From NCBI RefSeq assembly GCF_015351405.1, contig NZ_JADKMY010000003.1, positions 186,001 to 250,000 on the forward strand: a DNA stretch of 64,000 nucleotides, in the 5' to 3' direction. This DNA is from Corynebacterium suicordis DSM 45110 (GTDB lineage Bacteria > Actinomycetota > Actinomycetes > Mycobacteriales > Mycobacteriaceae). This document shows, piece after piece, positions 17,683-26,723 of this stretch. The notes beneath the pieces are model-generated. The model ran no database searches. It was not told the origin of the DNA and was given only the letters and a program-made list of their open reading frames with translations. Positions within the stretch are counted from its first letter, which is position 1; each line of letters opens with the position of its first letter. The translations under genes were made by a program, and so were the position numbers.

Positions 17683-20265
17683 TTACTCCTCTTCGGAACC
17701 GCCGAGGGAGTAAACATCCAGCTCATCGGTGCCGTCCTCAGGGGTGTAATCCACCTGGATCTTGTCCCCATCGCGGATCTCTCCGGCCAGGAGAGCCTTG
17801 GCCAGCTTGTCGCCAATCGCTTTCTGGATCAGGCGACGCAGCGGGCGGGCACCGTAGGCAGGTTCGTAACCGCGCTCTGCCAGCCACTTCTTGGCGCTTT
17901 CGGTCACCACCAGCTCCAGGCGACGGGCTGCCAGACGCTCGGCCAGTCCGCGTACCTGGATGCCCACGATATCTTCCAGCTGCTCCTCGGAAAGCGGATC
18001 GAAGATGAGCACGTCGTCCAAACGGTTGATGAACTCGGGCTTGAAGGCTGCCCGCACCGCGTTCATCACCTGCTCATCCGTGCCACCTGCACCCAGGTTG
18101 GAGGTCAGGATGAGGATGGTGTTCCGGAAATCCACGGTCCGGCCTTGGCCATCGGTGAGGCGGCCTTCGTCCAAGACTTGCAGGAGTACGTCAAACACAT
18201 CGGGGTGGGCCTTCTCCACCTCGTCAAATAGCACCACTGTGTATGGGCGACGCCGCACTGCCTCGGTCAGCTGACCGCCGGCGTCGTATCCCACGTATCC
18301 CGGAGGTGCACCGACCAGACGGGCCACGGAGTGCTTCTCGCCATACTCGGACATGTCGATGCGCACCATGGCGCTTTCATCATCGAAGAGGAACTCGGCC
18401 AAACCCTTGGCCAGCTCCGTCTTACCCACACCAGTGGGGCCAAGGAAGAGGAAGGAGCCGGTGGGGCGGTTCGGATCCGCCACGCCTGCCCGTGCTCGAC
18501 GCACAGCATCAGACACGGCCACGATGGGCTTGGTCTGGCCGACCACGCGGCCGGAGAGAACCAATTCCATGTTCAGCAGCTTCTCGGTCTCGCCCTGCAG
18601 CATCTTGCCGGCAGGAACACCCGTCCACGCGCTGACTACATCGGCAATCGTGTCTGGGGTGACCTCCTCGGTGAGCATGGTTTCACCCTCCTGCTTGGCC
18701 ACGGTGTTCTCGGCCTCAGCGAGCTTCTTCTCCACATCGGGGATGCGACCGTAACGCAGCTCAGCCACCTTGGCGAAGTTGCCCTCGCGCTCGGCGATCT
18801 CCGATTCGCGGCGCAGCTCATCCAGCTCTTCCTTGAATGCGCGGAGGCTATCGATGCCACCCTTCTCGTTTTCCCAACGGGCAGTGAGTCCAGCGAGCTT
18901 CTCCCGCTCATCGGCCAACTCAGAACGCAGGCGCACCAGGCGATCCTTGGAGGCGGCATCAGACTCATTGGCCAGGGCCATCTCCTCGATCTCCATCCGG
19001 CGCACGATGCGCTCGATGGTGTCGATCTCCTCCGGACGGGAATCAATCTCCATCCGCAGGCGAGAAGCGGCCTCATCCACCAAGTCGATAGCCTTATCCG
19101 GCAGGAAGCGGCTGGTGATGTAGCGATCAGACAGCGTTGCCGCGGCCACCAGGGAGGAATCCTGAATGCGCACGCCGTGGTGGACCTCGTAGCGCTCCTT
19201 GAGGCCACGCAGGATGCCGATGGTGTCCTCCACCGTTGGCTCGCCCACGTAGACCTGCTGGAAACGACGCTCCAGCGCGGCATCCTTTTCGATGTACTTG
19301 CGGTACTCGTCCAGGGTGGTGGCACCGACCAAGCGCAGCTCACCACGGGCCAGCAGCGGCTTAATCATGTTGCCCGCGTCCATTGCGGAATCTCCACCCG
19401 CACCAGCACCGACGATGGTGTGCAGCTCATCGATGAAGGTGATGACCTCGCCTTCGGCCTCCTTGATTTCATCCAGGACGGCCTTGAGTCGCTCCTCGAA
19501 TTCACCGCGGAACTTGGCTCCGGCCAGCATGGAACCGAGATCGAGGGAGACCAGCTTCTTTCCACGCAGGGACTCGGGCACGTCGCCGGCCACGATGCGC
19601 CGGGCCAGACCCTCCACGATGGCGGTCTTACCCACACCGGGCTCACCGATGAGCACCGGGTTGTTCTTGGTACGACGAGACAACACCTGCACCACGCGGC
19701 GAATTTCCTGATCACGGCCGATGACCGGATCAATCTTGCCTTCGCGGGCACGTGCGGTGAGATCCTGGGAGTACTTGGCGAGCGCCTGGAACTGGCCCTC
19801 CGGCTCCTCGGTGGTCACCTTGCGGTTACCGCGCACTGCTTCAAAAGCGCCGCGGATGGCCTCGAAGGTTCCACCCTCCTCGTGCAGCAACTTGGAGGCT
19901 TCGGACTTGCCCTTGGCAATACCCGCGAGCAGCACCTCGGTGGAGACATAGGTATCCCCCAGCTCAGAGGCGAGCTCCTGGCCCGCGGTGAGCGCGTTCA
20001 GCGCATCGCGGTTGAACTGTGGGTTAGCCATGCCGGAACCGGAGGCCTGTGGGTACTTGGCGGTGAGGTCCCGCGCCTTGGTGAGCACGGAAGCCACGTT
20101 CACTCCCGCGGCCTGCAGCACTGGCTGCGCGATGGAATCGTCCTGCTCCAGCAATGCCACCAGGAGGTGTGCTGGGCGGATATCCGGATTGCCCTTGGCC
20201 GAGGCATCCTGCAGTGCTGCCTGGAGGGCAGCTTGGGTTTTGGTAGTTGGAGTGAAGCTGTTCAT
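17683..20265 (-). CDS. clpB: ATP-dependent disaggregase ClpB
   Basis: Hexameric AAA+ chaperone that rescues aggregated proteins with DnaK/DnaJ/GrpE. The 860 residues show the Clp N-domain repeats, NBD1 with Walker A GEPGVGKT (about residue 206), the Glu/Arg-rich coiled-coil M-domain (about 410-530) and NBD2 with Walker A GPTGVGKT (about 600). AGGAGAG precedes the ATG by about 9 nt. Two HspR-type operators lie 81-131 bp upstream, so it should be part of the HspR heat-shock regulon whose repressor is encoded at 26225-26710. Confidence 0.98.
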   Translation of the reverse strand: MNSFTPTTKTQAALQAALQDASAKGNPDIRPAHLLVALLEQDDSIAQPVLQAAGVNVASVLTKARDLTAKYPQASGSGMANPQFNRDALNALTAGQELASELGDTYVSTEVLLAGIAKGKSEASKLLHEEGGTFEAIRGAFEAVRGNRKVTTEEPEGQFQALAKYSQDLTARAREGKIDPVIGRDQEIRRVVQVLSRRTKNNPVLIGEPGVGKTAIVEGLARRIVAGDVPESLRGKKLVSLDLGSMLAGAKFRGEFEERLKAVLDEIKEAEGEVITFIDELHTIVGAGAGGDSAMDAGNMIKPLLARGELRLVGATTLDEYRKYIEKDAALERRFQQVYVGEPTVEDTIGILRGLKERYEVHHGVRIQDSSLVAAATLSDRYITSRFLPDKAIDLVDEAASRLRMEIDSRPEEIDTIERIVRRMEIEEMALANESDAASKDRLVRLRSELADEREKLAGLTARWENEKGGIDSLRAFKEELDELRRESEIAEREGNFAKVAELRYGRIPDVEKKLAEAENTVAKQEGETMLTEEVTPDTIADVVSAWTGVPAGKMLQGETEKLLNMELVLSGRVVGQTKPIVAVSDAVRRARAGVADPNRPTGSFLFLGPTGVGKTELAKGLAEFLFDDESAMVRIDMSEYGEKHSVARLVGAPPGYVGYDAGGQLTEAVRRRPYTVVLFDEVEKAHPDVFDVLLQVLDEGRLTDGQGRTVDFRNTILILTSNLGAGGTDEQVMNAVRAAFKPEFINRLDDVLIFDPLSEEQLEDIVGIQVRGLAERLAARRLELVVTESAKKWLAERGYEPAYGARPLRRLIQKAIGDKLAKALLAGEIRDGDKIQVDYTPEDGTDELDVYSLGGSEEE

Positions 20266-20345
20266 GTGTAGGTTCTCTCTCCTGAGGGTGTGTGGTGCGT
20301 ATGGTGTTGTTCACCGTGCGATTTCACTAGTGAATTCCGACAATA

Positions 20346-20366
20346 CTTGAGTACACCTAACTCAGC
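20346..20366. promoter_or_regulatory. HAIR operator 1 upstream of clpB (HspR site)
   Basis: CTTGAGT, seven bases, then ACTCAGC: 12 of 14 arm positions match the HspR-associated inverted repeat CTTGAGT-N7-ACTCAAG. It lies 30 bp from a second copy, between clpB and the divergent flavoprotein gene. Confidence 0.85.
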
Positions 20367-20375
20367 CACAAGAGT

Positions 20376-20396
20376 CTTGAGTCTATTCCACTCAAC
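20376..20396. promoter_or_regulatory. HAIR operator 2 upstream of clpB (HspR site)
   Basis: CTTGAGT-CTATTCC-ACTCAAC: 13 of 14 arm positions match the HAIR consensus with the exact N7 spacer. Together with the copy at 20346 it should make clpB strongly HspR-repressed; it may also affect the divergent gene starting at 20446. Confidence 0.9.
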
Positions 20397-20445
20397 TTAA
20401 GAATTTTTCGATCCCCTCCGAGTAACTTGTGCCACAATAAAACCC

Positions 20446-21783
20446 ATGTCCATCCGCGCCGCATTCCATGCCGCCCGCGAGTACCGCGCTGAGATAATTT
20501 TCGGAACCCTCACGGGATTGATGAGCAGTGGTCAGGCCCCCGCTCCCGTAGCTCTCCCCCGCCGCGCAGGTTCTGCAGAACCGCAGGTTGCCAGCCATTT
20601 TGGGCACACCATTCCCCAGGACACCTCCGCGTTACTCAGCTTGCTGGATTCCATCGGAGACGGCCTGACCCCCGGCGGTGAGTTCGATGAGCCCACCGGT
20701 TCCCGTTTGTACCGGCTCGGTTTTTCAGTTCGACGCCACGGTTTCACCGCCGCCCACTTTGAGCCATTGACCACGGCCATCTCCAAAAGCATTGACCGCC
20801 ACCTCAAGCCCGAGGAGGATGTGAACTCGCAAGATATCCTCGCGTTGAAGGACGCGGCCTACCTGGCCTGCAACATCATGGCGCAGGGATGCGCGGAAGC
20901 CGAGGAAACCGAGCGCGAAGCAGAGCTGGAGGGTGCTCCGGTTAATCCACCGACGGCGCGGGCAAAGATCGTGGAGATTGAACGCCCCAATCCCACCACG
21001 AGAGTGGTGCGCATGCAGGTGGATCCCCCGCTGATGTACGCCGCTGGGGAACCCCTCATGGTCAGCACGCCCTACACCCCGCTGAGGTGGCGGCCGCTGT
21101 TCCCCGCGTTGCCCTGCAATCCGGACGGGATGCTCGAGCTGCACGTGTTGCTGGAAGAATCCGGCGACGCCGGGCTGGAACAGTTCCTGCAGGGGATCAT
21201 CAACCACGCCGAAGCCGGCGATGAGTGGGTGTTATCCACCCAGGCCAGCGACCTTTCCGATGTTCCACTCGGGCTGCGCAGCGATGATCCTGCATGGAAG
21301 AAACACGCGGACAAGGATCTCATCATCGTGGCGGAAGGAGCCGGGTTGGCTCCTGCCCGGGCGGCCATCCTGCAGCAAGTTTTTGGCGGTGCTGTGGGGT
21401 ATGTGGTTGGCGTCGAGAATGAGGAAACAGAACCGGGTGTCCGCAAACCCCGGCGCATCCACCTGATCTGGGGCGCGGAGAGCGGCGCGGATCTCTATGA
21501 GCTTGATGGATTACTGGGCCTGGCTAGGGCATTCGATTGGCTGCGGGTGACTCCGGTGGTGAAGCAGGCCGATGCGCGGAGTGGGTATCGCACGCTGTTG
21601 ACCGAAGGCGACCTGCGCGAGGAAGTCCTACGCAGCAGCAAGTATCTGGATGATCACGTGATCATCGTGAGTGGCCCCGGCGAGCAGGTGGAGCAGACGA
21701 TCGAGACCCTAAAGGAGCAGGGCGGGGTGCCAGCCGATCAGCTGGTGCGGATCAAGACTGATTGGAACCTTTTGCGCAGTTAG
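20446..21783 (+). CDS. Flavohaemoprotein-like protein with degenerate globin and reductase motifs
   Basis: The 445-residue protein has the flavohaemoglobin layout: a globin-like N-half (residues about 50-160), then a ferredoxin-reductase-like half (TRVVRMQVDPPLMYAAGEPLMVS, then AEGAGLAPARAAIL for the nucleotide loop). Both active sites look altered by eye. The position aligning with the proximal His before GFTAAHFEPL seems to be Val, and the flavin RxYS motif appears as WRPLFP. It may not bind haem or FAD normally. The upstream 50 bp contain CACAAT seven bases before the ATG, compatible with a leaderless transcript. The stop overlaps that of the convergent nitrilase gene. Confidence 0.72.
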   Translation: MSIRAAFHAAREYRAEIIFGTLTGLMSSGQAPAPVALPRRAGSAEPQVASHFGHTIPQDTSALLSLLDSIGDGLTPGGEFDEPTGSRLYRLGFSVRRHGFTAAHFEPLTTAISKSIDRHLKPEEDVNSQDILALKDAAYLACNIMAQGCAEAEETEREAELEGAPVNPPTARAKIVEIERPNPTTRVVRMQVDPPLMYAAGEPLMVSTPYTPLRWRPLFPALPCNPDGMLELHVLLEESGDAGLEQFLQGIINHAEAGDEWVLSTQASDLSDVPLGLRSDDPAWKKHADKDLIIVAEGAGLAPARAAILQQVFGGAVGYVVGVENEETEPGVRKPRRIHLIWGAESGADLYELDGLLGLARAFDWLRVTPVVKQADARSGYRTLLTEGDLREEVLRSSKYLDDHVIIVSGPGEQVEQTIETLKEQGGVPADQLVRIKTDWNLLRS

Positions 21784-22688
21784 CGCTCGTCCCCTACTGC
21801 GACCACGATGTCTTCCAACTGGCGTTCGCGCAGGTGGCCGGCCAGAACAGGTAGCCCCTTGCGCACCTTATCCACGTAGTTCGGGTCAATGTCCACGGTG
21901 AGCACCTGGGCTGCGTAACCGGTCTCTGCCAGCTTGGCGCCATCCGGGGAAATCACCACGGAGTGCCCGATGCCCGTGGGGCCATCTGCGCGGCCATAGC
22001 GATCCGGTGAGCCCGGACGACCCTGACCCGCAGCCACCAGGTAGCTGGTTGAATCCAAGGCACGAGCAGCGGTCAACGCACGCCACTGATCCAGCTTGCC
22101 CGGACCATCTGCCCAACTGGTGGGCACGATGATGACCTTGGCATCTGCATTGGCCAGGTCGATGAAGTGGTTCGGGAAACGGATGTCATAGCAGGTGGCG
22201 AGCCCCACGGTCACTCCCGCGACCTCGCAGGTAATGCGGCGAGTACCGGGCTTGACGGTGTCCGATTCGCTGTAACCGAAGGCATCGTAAGTGTGAATCT
22301 TGTTGTATGACGTCACCACATCAGGGCCCGCGACCAGCAGCGTGTTGTAGACGCGGCGGATCTTGTTCGCCTCTCCCGCGCCTTCCGGCATTTCCTCCAC
22401 GATATCGCCCGAAGGCTCGCGGTAGACGGTATCCGCAGGCGTGAACATGCCCACAATGGCGGTGATGTTGTGCTTACGCGCGGTATCCACCACAGCAGTG
22501 GCGAAGGGGCCATCGAGAGGTTGCGCGATCTGATCCAGACGACCGCTATCGAAGGGGAACATGGCTGCTTCTGGGAAAACCACCAGGTCAGCGCGGTTCG
22601 CCGCGGCTCCAGCAATGTACTTGCGGATGAGAGCCAGGTTAGATTCCACGTCTGGTTGAGAGATCATTTGAATCACTGCAATGCGCAT
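21780..22688 (-). CDS. Nitrilase-superfamily carbon-nitrogen hydrolase
   Basis: A 302-residue member of the carbon-nitrogen hydrolase superfamily (nitrilase/amidase fold), cytoplasmic. The catalytic triad is visible: Glu40 in VVFPEAAMF, Lys130 in SYNKIHTYD and Cys166 in LATCYDIRFP. The KIHTYDAFGY and CYDIRFP context resembles the deaminated-glutathione/omega-amidase (Nit) branch, but the substrate is not settled. Convergent with the flavoprotein gene, with which it shares a TTAG double stop. Confidence 0.9.
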   Translation of the reverse strand: MRIAVIQMISQPDVESNLALIRKYIAGAAANRADLVVFPEAAMFPFDSGRLDQIAQPLDGPFATAVVDTARKHNITAIVGMFTPADTVYREPSGDIVEEMPEGAGEANKIRRVYNTLLVAGPDVVTSYNKIHTYDAFGYSESDTVKPGTRRITCEVAGVTVGLATCYDIRFPNHFIDLANADAKVIIVPTSWADGPGKLDQWRALTAARALDSTSYLVAAGQGRPGSPDRYGRADGPTGIGHSVVISPDGAKLAETGYAAQVLTVDIDPNYVDKVRKGLPVLAGHLRERQLEDIVVAVGDER

Positions 22689-22855
22689 GGCACCAGCCTA
22701 GCGCCGAATTCAAGTGGATGTCTGGCGTGCCTGTGCATATCTTTTCCGCTCTCCACAGCTGGCCGCGGAGATGGCGAGGATTGTCCTGGGTTGTCCTGCC
22801 CGGAGGTTAGAGTTTTCCGACAAGGCACTCAGTGGGGACAAGAGGGGGATTATTT

Positions 22856-23200
22856 ATGCCGTGGGGAAGTGTTTTGCCCGGTTTGGGGGACACAAGCGTG
22901 CATCCGGAGGCCGTGCAGTTCCGAGCTCAGGAGCTGCAGCGGGTGGCGGGTTTGGTGGGAGTGGCTGGGCGTCGCTTGGGTGAGGCACCGCATGTTGATC
23001 TGCCGGGCGAGATGTTCCCCGGTGTGCTGGCTAGCGCTTGCGAACAGTTCGCCCGAGCTGCGATTTCGCATGGCGCGGCGGCCGAAGCCACTGCTGGGCA
23101 GATCGTGGAATATGTGGCGAGCGTGCAGGCCGCGGATCAGCAGGGTGCCCGTGCACTAGGCGGGTCTATGGGTGAATCTGCTGGCGGTGGTTGGCGATGA
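22856..23200 (+). CDS. EspC-like (type VII secretion target family) small protein
   Basis: A 114-residue, mostly helical protein with the look of the EspC/ESX-target family: a VHPEAVQFRAQELQRVAG first helix, a central loop, and a second Ala-rich helix ending in IVEYVASVQAADQQGA. The Tyr and Asp near its end resemble the C-terminal export signal of such proteins. There is no signal peptide and no WXG motif. AGAGGGGG lies about 8 bases before the ATG. Its stop overlaps the next start (ATGA), so it is co-translated with the DUF1023 hydrolase. No ESX core gene lies in this window. The family call is by eye. Confidence 0.66.
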   Translation: MPWGSVLPGLGDTSVHPEAVQFRAQELQRVAGLVGVAGRRLGEAPHVDLPGEMFPGVLASACEQFARAAISHGAAAEATAGQIVEYVASVQAADQQGARALGGSMGESAGGGWR

Positions 23201-24522
23201 AGGTAACGGTGAATTCCATCGCGCACGCCGAACTGGATGCAGCACGAACGATGAGTGACGAGTTTTCCCAGGCCGGTTCTGAGTGGCGGGGGCATGCTGA
23301 TTCCGCGCGGGATCGGGTGGCATGGGAGAGCGCTGGTCAATGGACGGGCAGTGCCGCAGAAGCTGCAACGCATCGGGTCAGCGCTTCCATCAATCGCTGG
23401 GATGTCCTGGGGGCATCAGCCAGCAGCATTGGTCTGGTCAGCCACGCGCACGTGCAGCTCCTGCGCGCGCTGCAGTTGGTGGTGAATGTGGCGCTGAGCT
23501 CTGCCCGGGCCAGCCTGTTGAGCGTCTCCCCCGCTGGCCACGTGACATCCCCCCTACCCGCGTGGACACCGGGATTAGGTACGGCCGCGCACATTCTGGC
23601 GCGTTCGCTGACCGGGGTTTTGACCAGTGCCTTAGGCACGGTCCGGGTGTTGGATGCGCGCGCGGCATCGGCGGTTCACGCCATGACATCCGTGACCGAT
23701 GATTTGCCAGCCCTCAATTCTTTTTCGACGCCACAACCGGCCTCCATTCCGCCCGTACCTCCCACCGGCCCCCTCGGGCCCGGGGAGTTGCCGGAGATCA
23801 ACCGCATTGATACACCCCAAGGCCCCATCTACGTGGCGGGTGATCTCAATTCCGCGGAGTCCATCACCACGTTCGTTTCGGGCGTGCACTCCGGTTCCGT
23901 GGAATCCATGCGCACCACGCACCAGTGGGCGCTGGCCGAAGTGGAAAGGGCTCGCGCCGAGGGCAGGAATATTGCCGTGGCTACCTGGCATGCCTACCCC
24001 GCGCCTTCCTCCTTGTTGGGCGCGATGAGCAGTGCCCCCGCAAAGTCCGCCGCCCCTAACCTTCAGGCTTTCCAGAATTCTCTGCGCGAGAATAGTCCGC
24101 GCGCTCATCTCAACGTGGTGGGTTTCAGCTATGGCTCGGTGGTGGTCGGCCAGGCAGCGGCCGCCGATGGTGATGGCCTTTCGGCGGATAAGGTTACTTT
24201 TTTCGGAAGCCCTGGGGTTTCGGCGGATTCCGCCGCGGATCTGCGCCTCAACAGCTCAGGAAAACCAATAATCCGCAGTGAGCATGTCCCGGGGGATTTA
24301 ATTCAGCTCGCCACTGGCCCGGTATGGGGCATTCACGGCCTGGATCCTTCCTCCCCGGGGTTTGGAGCGAGCCCACCGCTCGGCAGAACAGGTCCCCAGA
24401 GCTGGTCGGAGTATTCATGGGAGGAATTGATGGATCTCTATGTGATGGGCCGGGGTGAGACAGGTGCGCATAGCTCGTACTTGTGGGATCCCTCGGTGGA
24501 TCTGACCTCTGATGAGAAGTGA
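23197..24522 (+). CDS. DUF1023-type alpha/beta hydrolase with N-terminal helical (WXG-like) domain
   Basis: The 441-residue protein has two parts. Residues 1-110 form a helical, WXG100-like region (GSEWRGHADSARD, then GQWTGSAAEAATHR). Residues about 190-440 form an alpha/beta hydrolase with the nucleophile elbow GFSYGSVVVG, Ser311. The catalytic Asp is probably in the SEHVPGDLI region and the His near GAHSSYLWD. The fold matches the DUF1023 hydrolases found in actinobacteria next to ESX-type small proteins. There is no classical signal peptide; it may be a type VII cargo or an envelope lipase/esterase. One copy of the dispersed word (23718-23734) lies in the linker between the domains. Confidence 0.75.
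   Translation: MKVTVNSIAHAELDAARTMSDEFSQAGSEWRGHADSARDRVAWESAGQWTGSAAEAATHRVSASINRWDVLGASASSIGLVSHAHVQLLRALQLVVNVALSSARASLLSVSPAGHVTSPLPAWTPGLGTAAHILARSLTGVLTSALGTVRVLDARAASAVHAMTSVTDDLPALNSFSTPQPASIPPVPPTGPLGPGELPEINRIDTPQGPIYVAGDLNSAESITTFVSGVHSGSVESMRTTHQWALAEVERARAEGRNIAVATWHAYPAPSSLLGAMSSAPAKSAAPNLQAFQNSLRENSPRAHLNVVGFSYGSVVVGQAAAADGDGLSADKVTFFGSPGVSADSAADLRLNSSGKPIIRSEHVPGDLIQLATGPVWGIHGLDPSSPGFGASPPLGRTGPQSWSEYSWEELMDLYVMGRGETGAHSSYLWDPSVDLTSDEK
23718..23734 (+). repeat. Dispersed pyrimidine-CGACGCC word, copy inside the DUF1023 gene
   Basis: TTCTTTTTCGACGCCAC, in the poorly conserved linker of the hydrolase gene. Confidence 0.7.
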
Positions 24523-24587
24523 ATCAACTGCTGGGCTCTTGGTGTGTAACTACCGTTTGCCGGGGAAAGTTGGCTAAGGTTTTGTTC

Positions 24588-26228
24588 GTGAAGTCAGCAA
24601 ATAATGGGGATCACCCAACAAATGGCATCGGCGGAGGCACCGCCACTAACGCCTCCACCGACACAACCGCCGCCAGCTCTACCGGCACCACCGGCACGGC
24701 CAACACAGCCAACACCGCAGCCGGCGCGGCCAGCCCAGCCAACGCAGAAATGCGCACGGTTCGAATGGGCACGCTGGTCAGCCTCATCGTCGGCTCTTGC
24801 GTGGGCGCGGGCATCTTCGCGCTGCCACAAAACGTCGCGATGGTGGCCTCACCCGGCGCGGCGATGATCGGCTGGGCCATCACCGGCGTGGGCATGCTCT
24901 GCATCGCCTATGTTTTCCAGGCTTTGGCTACCCGTAAACCCCACTTGGATTCGGGTGTTTACTCTTATGTCCGCGCTGGTCTGGGCGATTTCGTGGGCTT
25001 TGCCTCCGCGTGGGGTTATTGGCTGGGAACCATCATCGCTCAGGTGGGCTATGCCACCTTGTTCTTCAGCTCCCTGGGTTTTTTCATCCCGCTCTTCGAT
25101 GGCTCCCGCCCGCTCACGCAGGCGTTTTTCGTCTCGGCACTCACCTGGACCATCTTCCTGGTCCTCTCCCGCGGTGTGCGCCAGGCGGCTGTTCTGAATG
25201 TGGTGGCCACGGTGGCCAAGGTGCTGCCGATTGCTGCGTTCCTCATCCTCGTGGCATTCCTGGGCTTCAACCCGGAGATCTTCACGGCTGATTTCTGGGG
25301 ACACGCGGCCACTTTCGGCGAGAACCAGGATCAATCAGCCACATTGATGGACCAGGTCAAGGGCATGATGCTCTTCACCGTGTGGGCCTTCATCGGCGTG
25401 GAGGGCGCGTCCACCTATTCCAAGCGGGCACGTAACCGCAAGGATATTTCGCTGGCTACTTTCATCGGCTTCGTTGTGGTGTTCTTCCTGCTCACCGCCG
25501 TGAGTTTCCTGTCCTATGGTGTGGTGTCGCGCGAGGAATTGGCTGCGATGGGCGATAACTCCATGGCCGCTGTTTTGGAAGCCACCGTTGGCAGCTGGGG
25601 CGCTGGCCTGATCAGCGTGGGCCTGTGTATTTCCGTGTTGGGTGCCTATGTGTCCTGGCAGATGCTCTGTGCCGAGCCCATCACCCTCATGGCGCAGGAT
25701 CGCCTGCTGCCCAAGATCATCGGCAGGACCAACGCCCTCGGCGCTCCCGTGGTGGCGCAATTGTGCTCGGCCGTGGTCATCCAGGCGTTCATCGTGGTGT
25801 TCTACCTCAACGAGTCCACGTACACCACGATGGTGCAGCTGGCCACGTCTCTCTACCTGCTGCCGTACGTGTTTTCTTCGCTGTACCTGATCTTCTTGAC
25901 CACGCGCGGCAGCGGAATCGCCCACCCCGATGCAGGCCGCAAGTTCGATCTCTCCGGCCCTGAGGTCAGCTCCTCCACCAACTCGGTGCACATGGTGCTG
26001 GGATTAGTGGCGTTCTTCTACTCGCTGTGGCTGCTATATGCCGCGGAGCTGCGCTTCGTGTTGCTGGGTACGCTGCTCATCCTGCCCGGCCTCATCATCT
26101 ACGTGTGCACGCGCGTAAAGTCCGGTGGTCGCATCTTCAACCTCTTCGAGTGGTTCATCGCCGCCGTGGTCGTGGTCTGCGCGCTCTACTCGCTGTACGC
26201 GATCCTCACCGGAACCCTGGAACTTTAG
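24588..26228 (+). CDS. APC-superfamily basic amino acid/polyamine antiporter
   Basis: Polytopic carrier (about 546 residues, about 12 helices) of the amino acid-polyamine-organocation superfamily, with the consensus loop GSCVGAGIFALPQNVA in helix 1 and GVEGASTYSKRARNRKD after helix 6. It resembles the basic amino acid antiporters (arginine/ornithine ArcD, lysine permease). The first about 60 residues are Thr/Ala/Gly/Asn-rich and disordered. Start choice: GTG at 24588 with AAGG eight bases upstream; a GTG at 24519 overlapping the previous stop is also open. Convergent with hspR with shared TTAG stops. Confidence 0.85.
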   Translation: MKSANNGDHPTNGIGGGTATNASTDTTAASSTGTTGTANTANTAAGAASPANAEMRTVRMGTLVSLIVGSCVGAGIFALPQNVAMVASPGAAMIGWAITGVGMLCIAYVFQALATRKPHLDSGVYSYVRAGLGDFVGFASAWGYWLGTIIAQVGYATLFFSSLGFFIPLFDGSRPLTQAFFVSALTWTIFLVLSRGVRQAAVLNVVATVAKVLPIAAFLILVAFLGFNPEIFTADFWGHAATFGENQDQSATLMDQVKGMMLFTVWAFIGVEGASTYSKRARNRKDISLATFIGFVVVFFLLTAVSFLSYGVVSREELAAMGDNSMAAVLEATVGSWGAGLISVGLCISVLGAYVSWQMLCAEPITLMAQDRLLPKIIGRTNALGAPVVAQLCSAVVIQAFIVVFYLNESTYTTMVQLATSLYLLPYVFSSLYLIFLTTRGSGIAHPDAGRKFDLSGPEVSSSTNSVHMVLGLVAFFYSLWLLYAAELRFVLLGTLLILPGLIIYVCTRVKSGGRIFNLFEWFIAAVVVVCALYSLYAILTGTLEL

Positions 26229-26710
26229 TTCTGGTCCTTTTTCTTTCGACGCCGCGGCTCCCACATCACCACAGTCGTAGAGCGTGGAACGTGCACGATC
26301 TCTCCGCGGCCCCGCCCGCGTCCCTGCATCCAGGCGCGCATTTGCTCCTGGGTTTCCACTAGTTGTTGACGCAGCTCAGCGGCGTCCTGCTCGAGCTCAG
26401 CAATCCGGTTCTGCTGTTCAATGATGGTGCGGATGCCCGCGAGGTTCACGCCTTCCTCATGAGATAGCCGCTGGATTTCCTGGAGCGCCTCAATATCCTG
26501 GCGCGAATACCTGCGGCCACCACCTTGGGTGCGCTGCGGAGAGACCAAGCCCATGCGGTCATAGGTGCGCAGGGTTTGAGCGTGCATGCCCGTGATTTCC
26601 GCAGCCACGGAAATCACGAATACTTCATGCTTGCCCTTGCCTCGGGATTCTTCAGCGCGCCCGCCATTCTGAGACGCGCTCTGGTTTCCTTCTTGAGAAT
26701 TGTTGCTCAT
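26225..26710 (-). CDS. hspR: Heat-shock repressor HspR (MerR family)
   Basis: A 161-residue MerR-type regulator: the winged helix VISVAAEITGMHAQTLRTYDRMGLVSPQR, the GGGRRYSRQDIEAL wing, and a C-terminal coiled coil (EQQNRIAELEQDAAELRQQL). HspR binds HAIR inverted repeats with DnaK as co-repressor in other actinobacteria. It is the last gene of the dnaJ-hspR pair (13 bp after dnaJ). HAIR copies upstream of clpB, dnaK and dnaJ in this window are its presumed targets, giving autoregulation through the dnaJ promoter. Confidence 0.96.
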   Translation of the reverse strand: MSNNSQEGNQSASQNGGRAEESRGKGKHEVFVISVAAEITGMHAQTLRTYDRMGLVSPQRTQGGGRRYSRQDIEALQEIQRLSHEEGVNLAGIRTIIEQQNRIAELEQDAAELRQQLVETQEQMRAWMQGRGRGRGEIVHVPRSTTVVMWEPRRRKKKDQN

Positions 26711-26723
26711 GATGCTTCACCAC

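Noticed and set aside
18331..20271. A 646-codon open frame antisense to clpB
   Set aside because: It mirrors the codon bias of clpB, has no recognisable domain and overlaps a certain gene completely.
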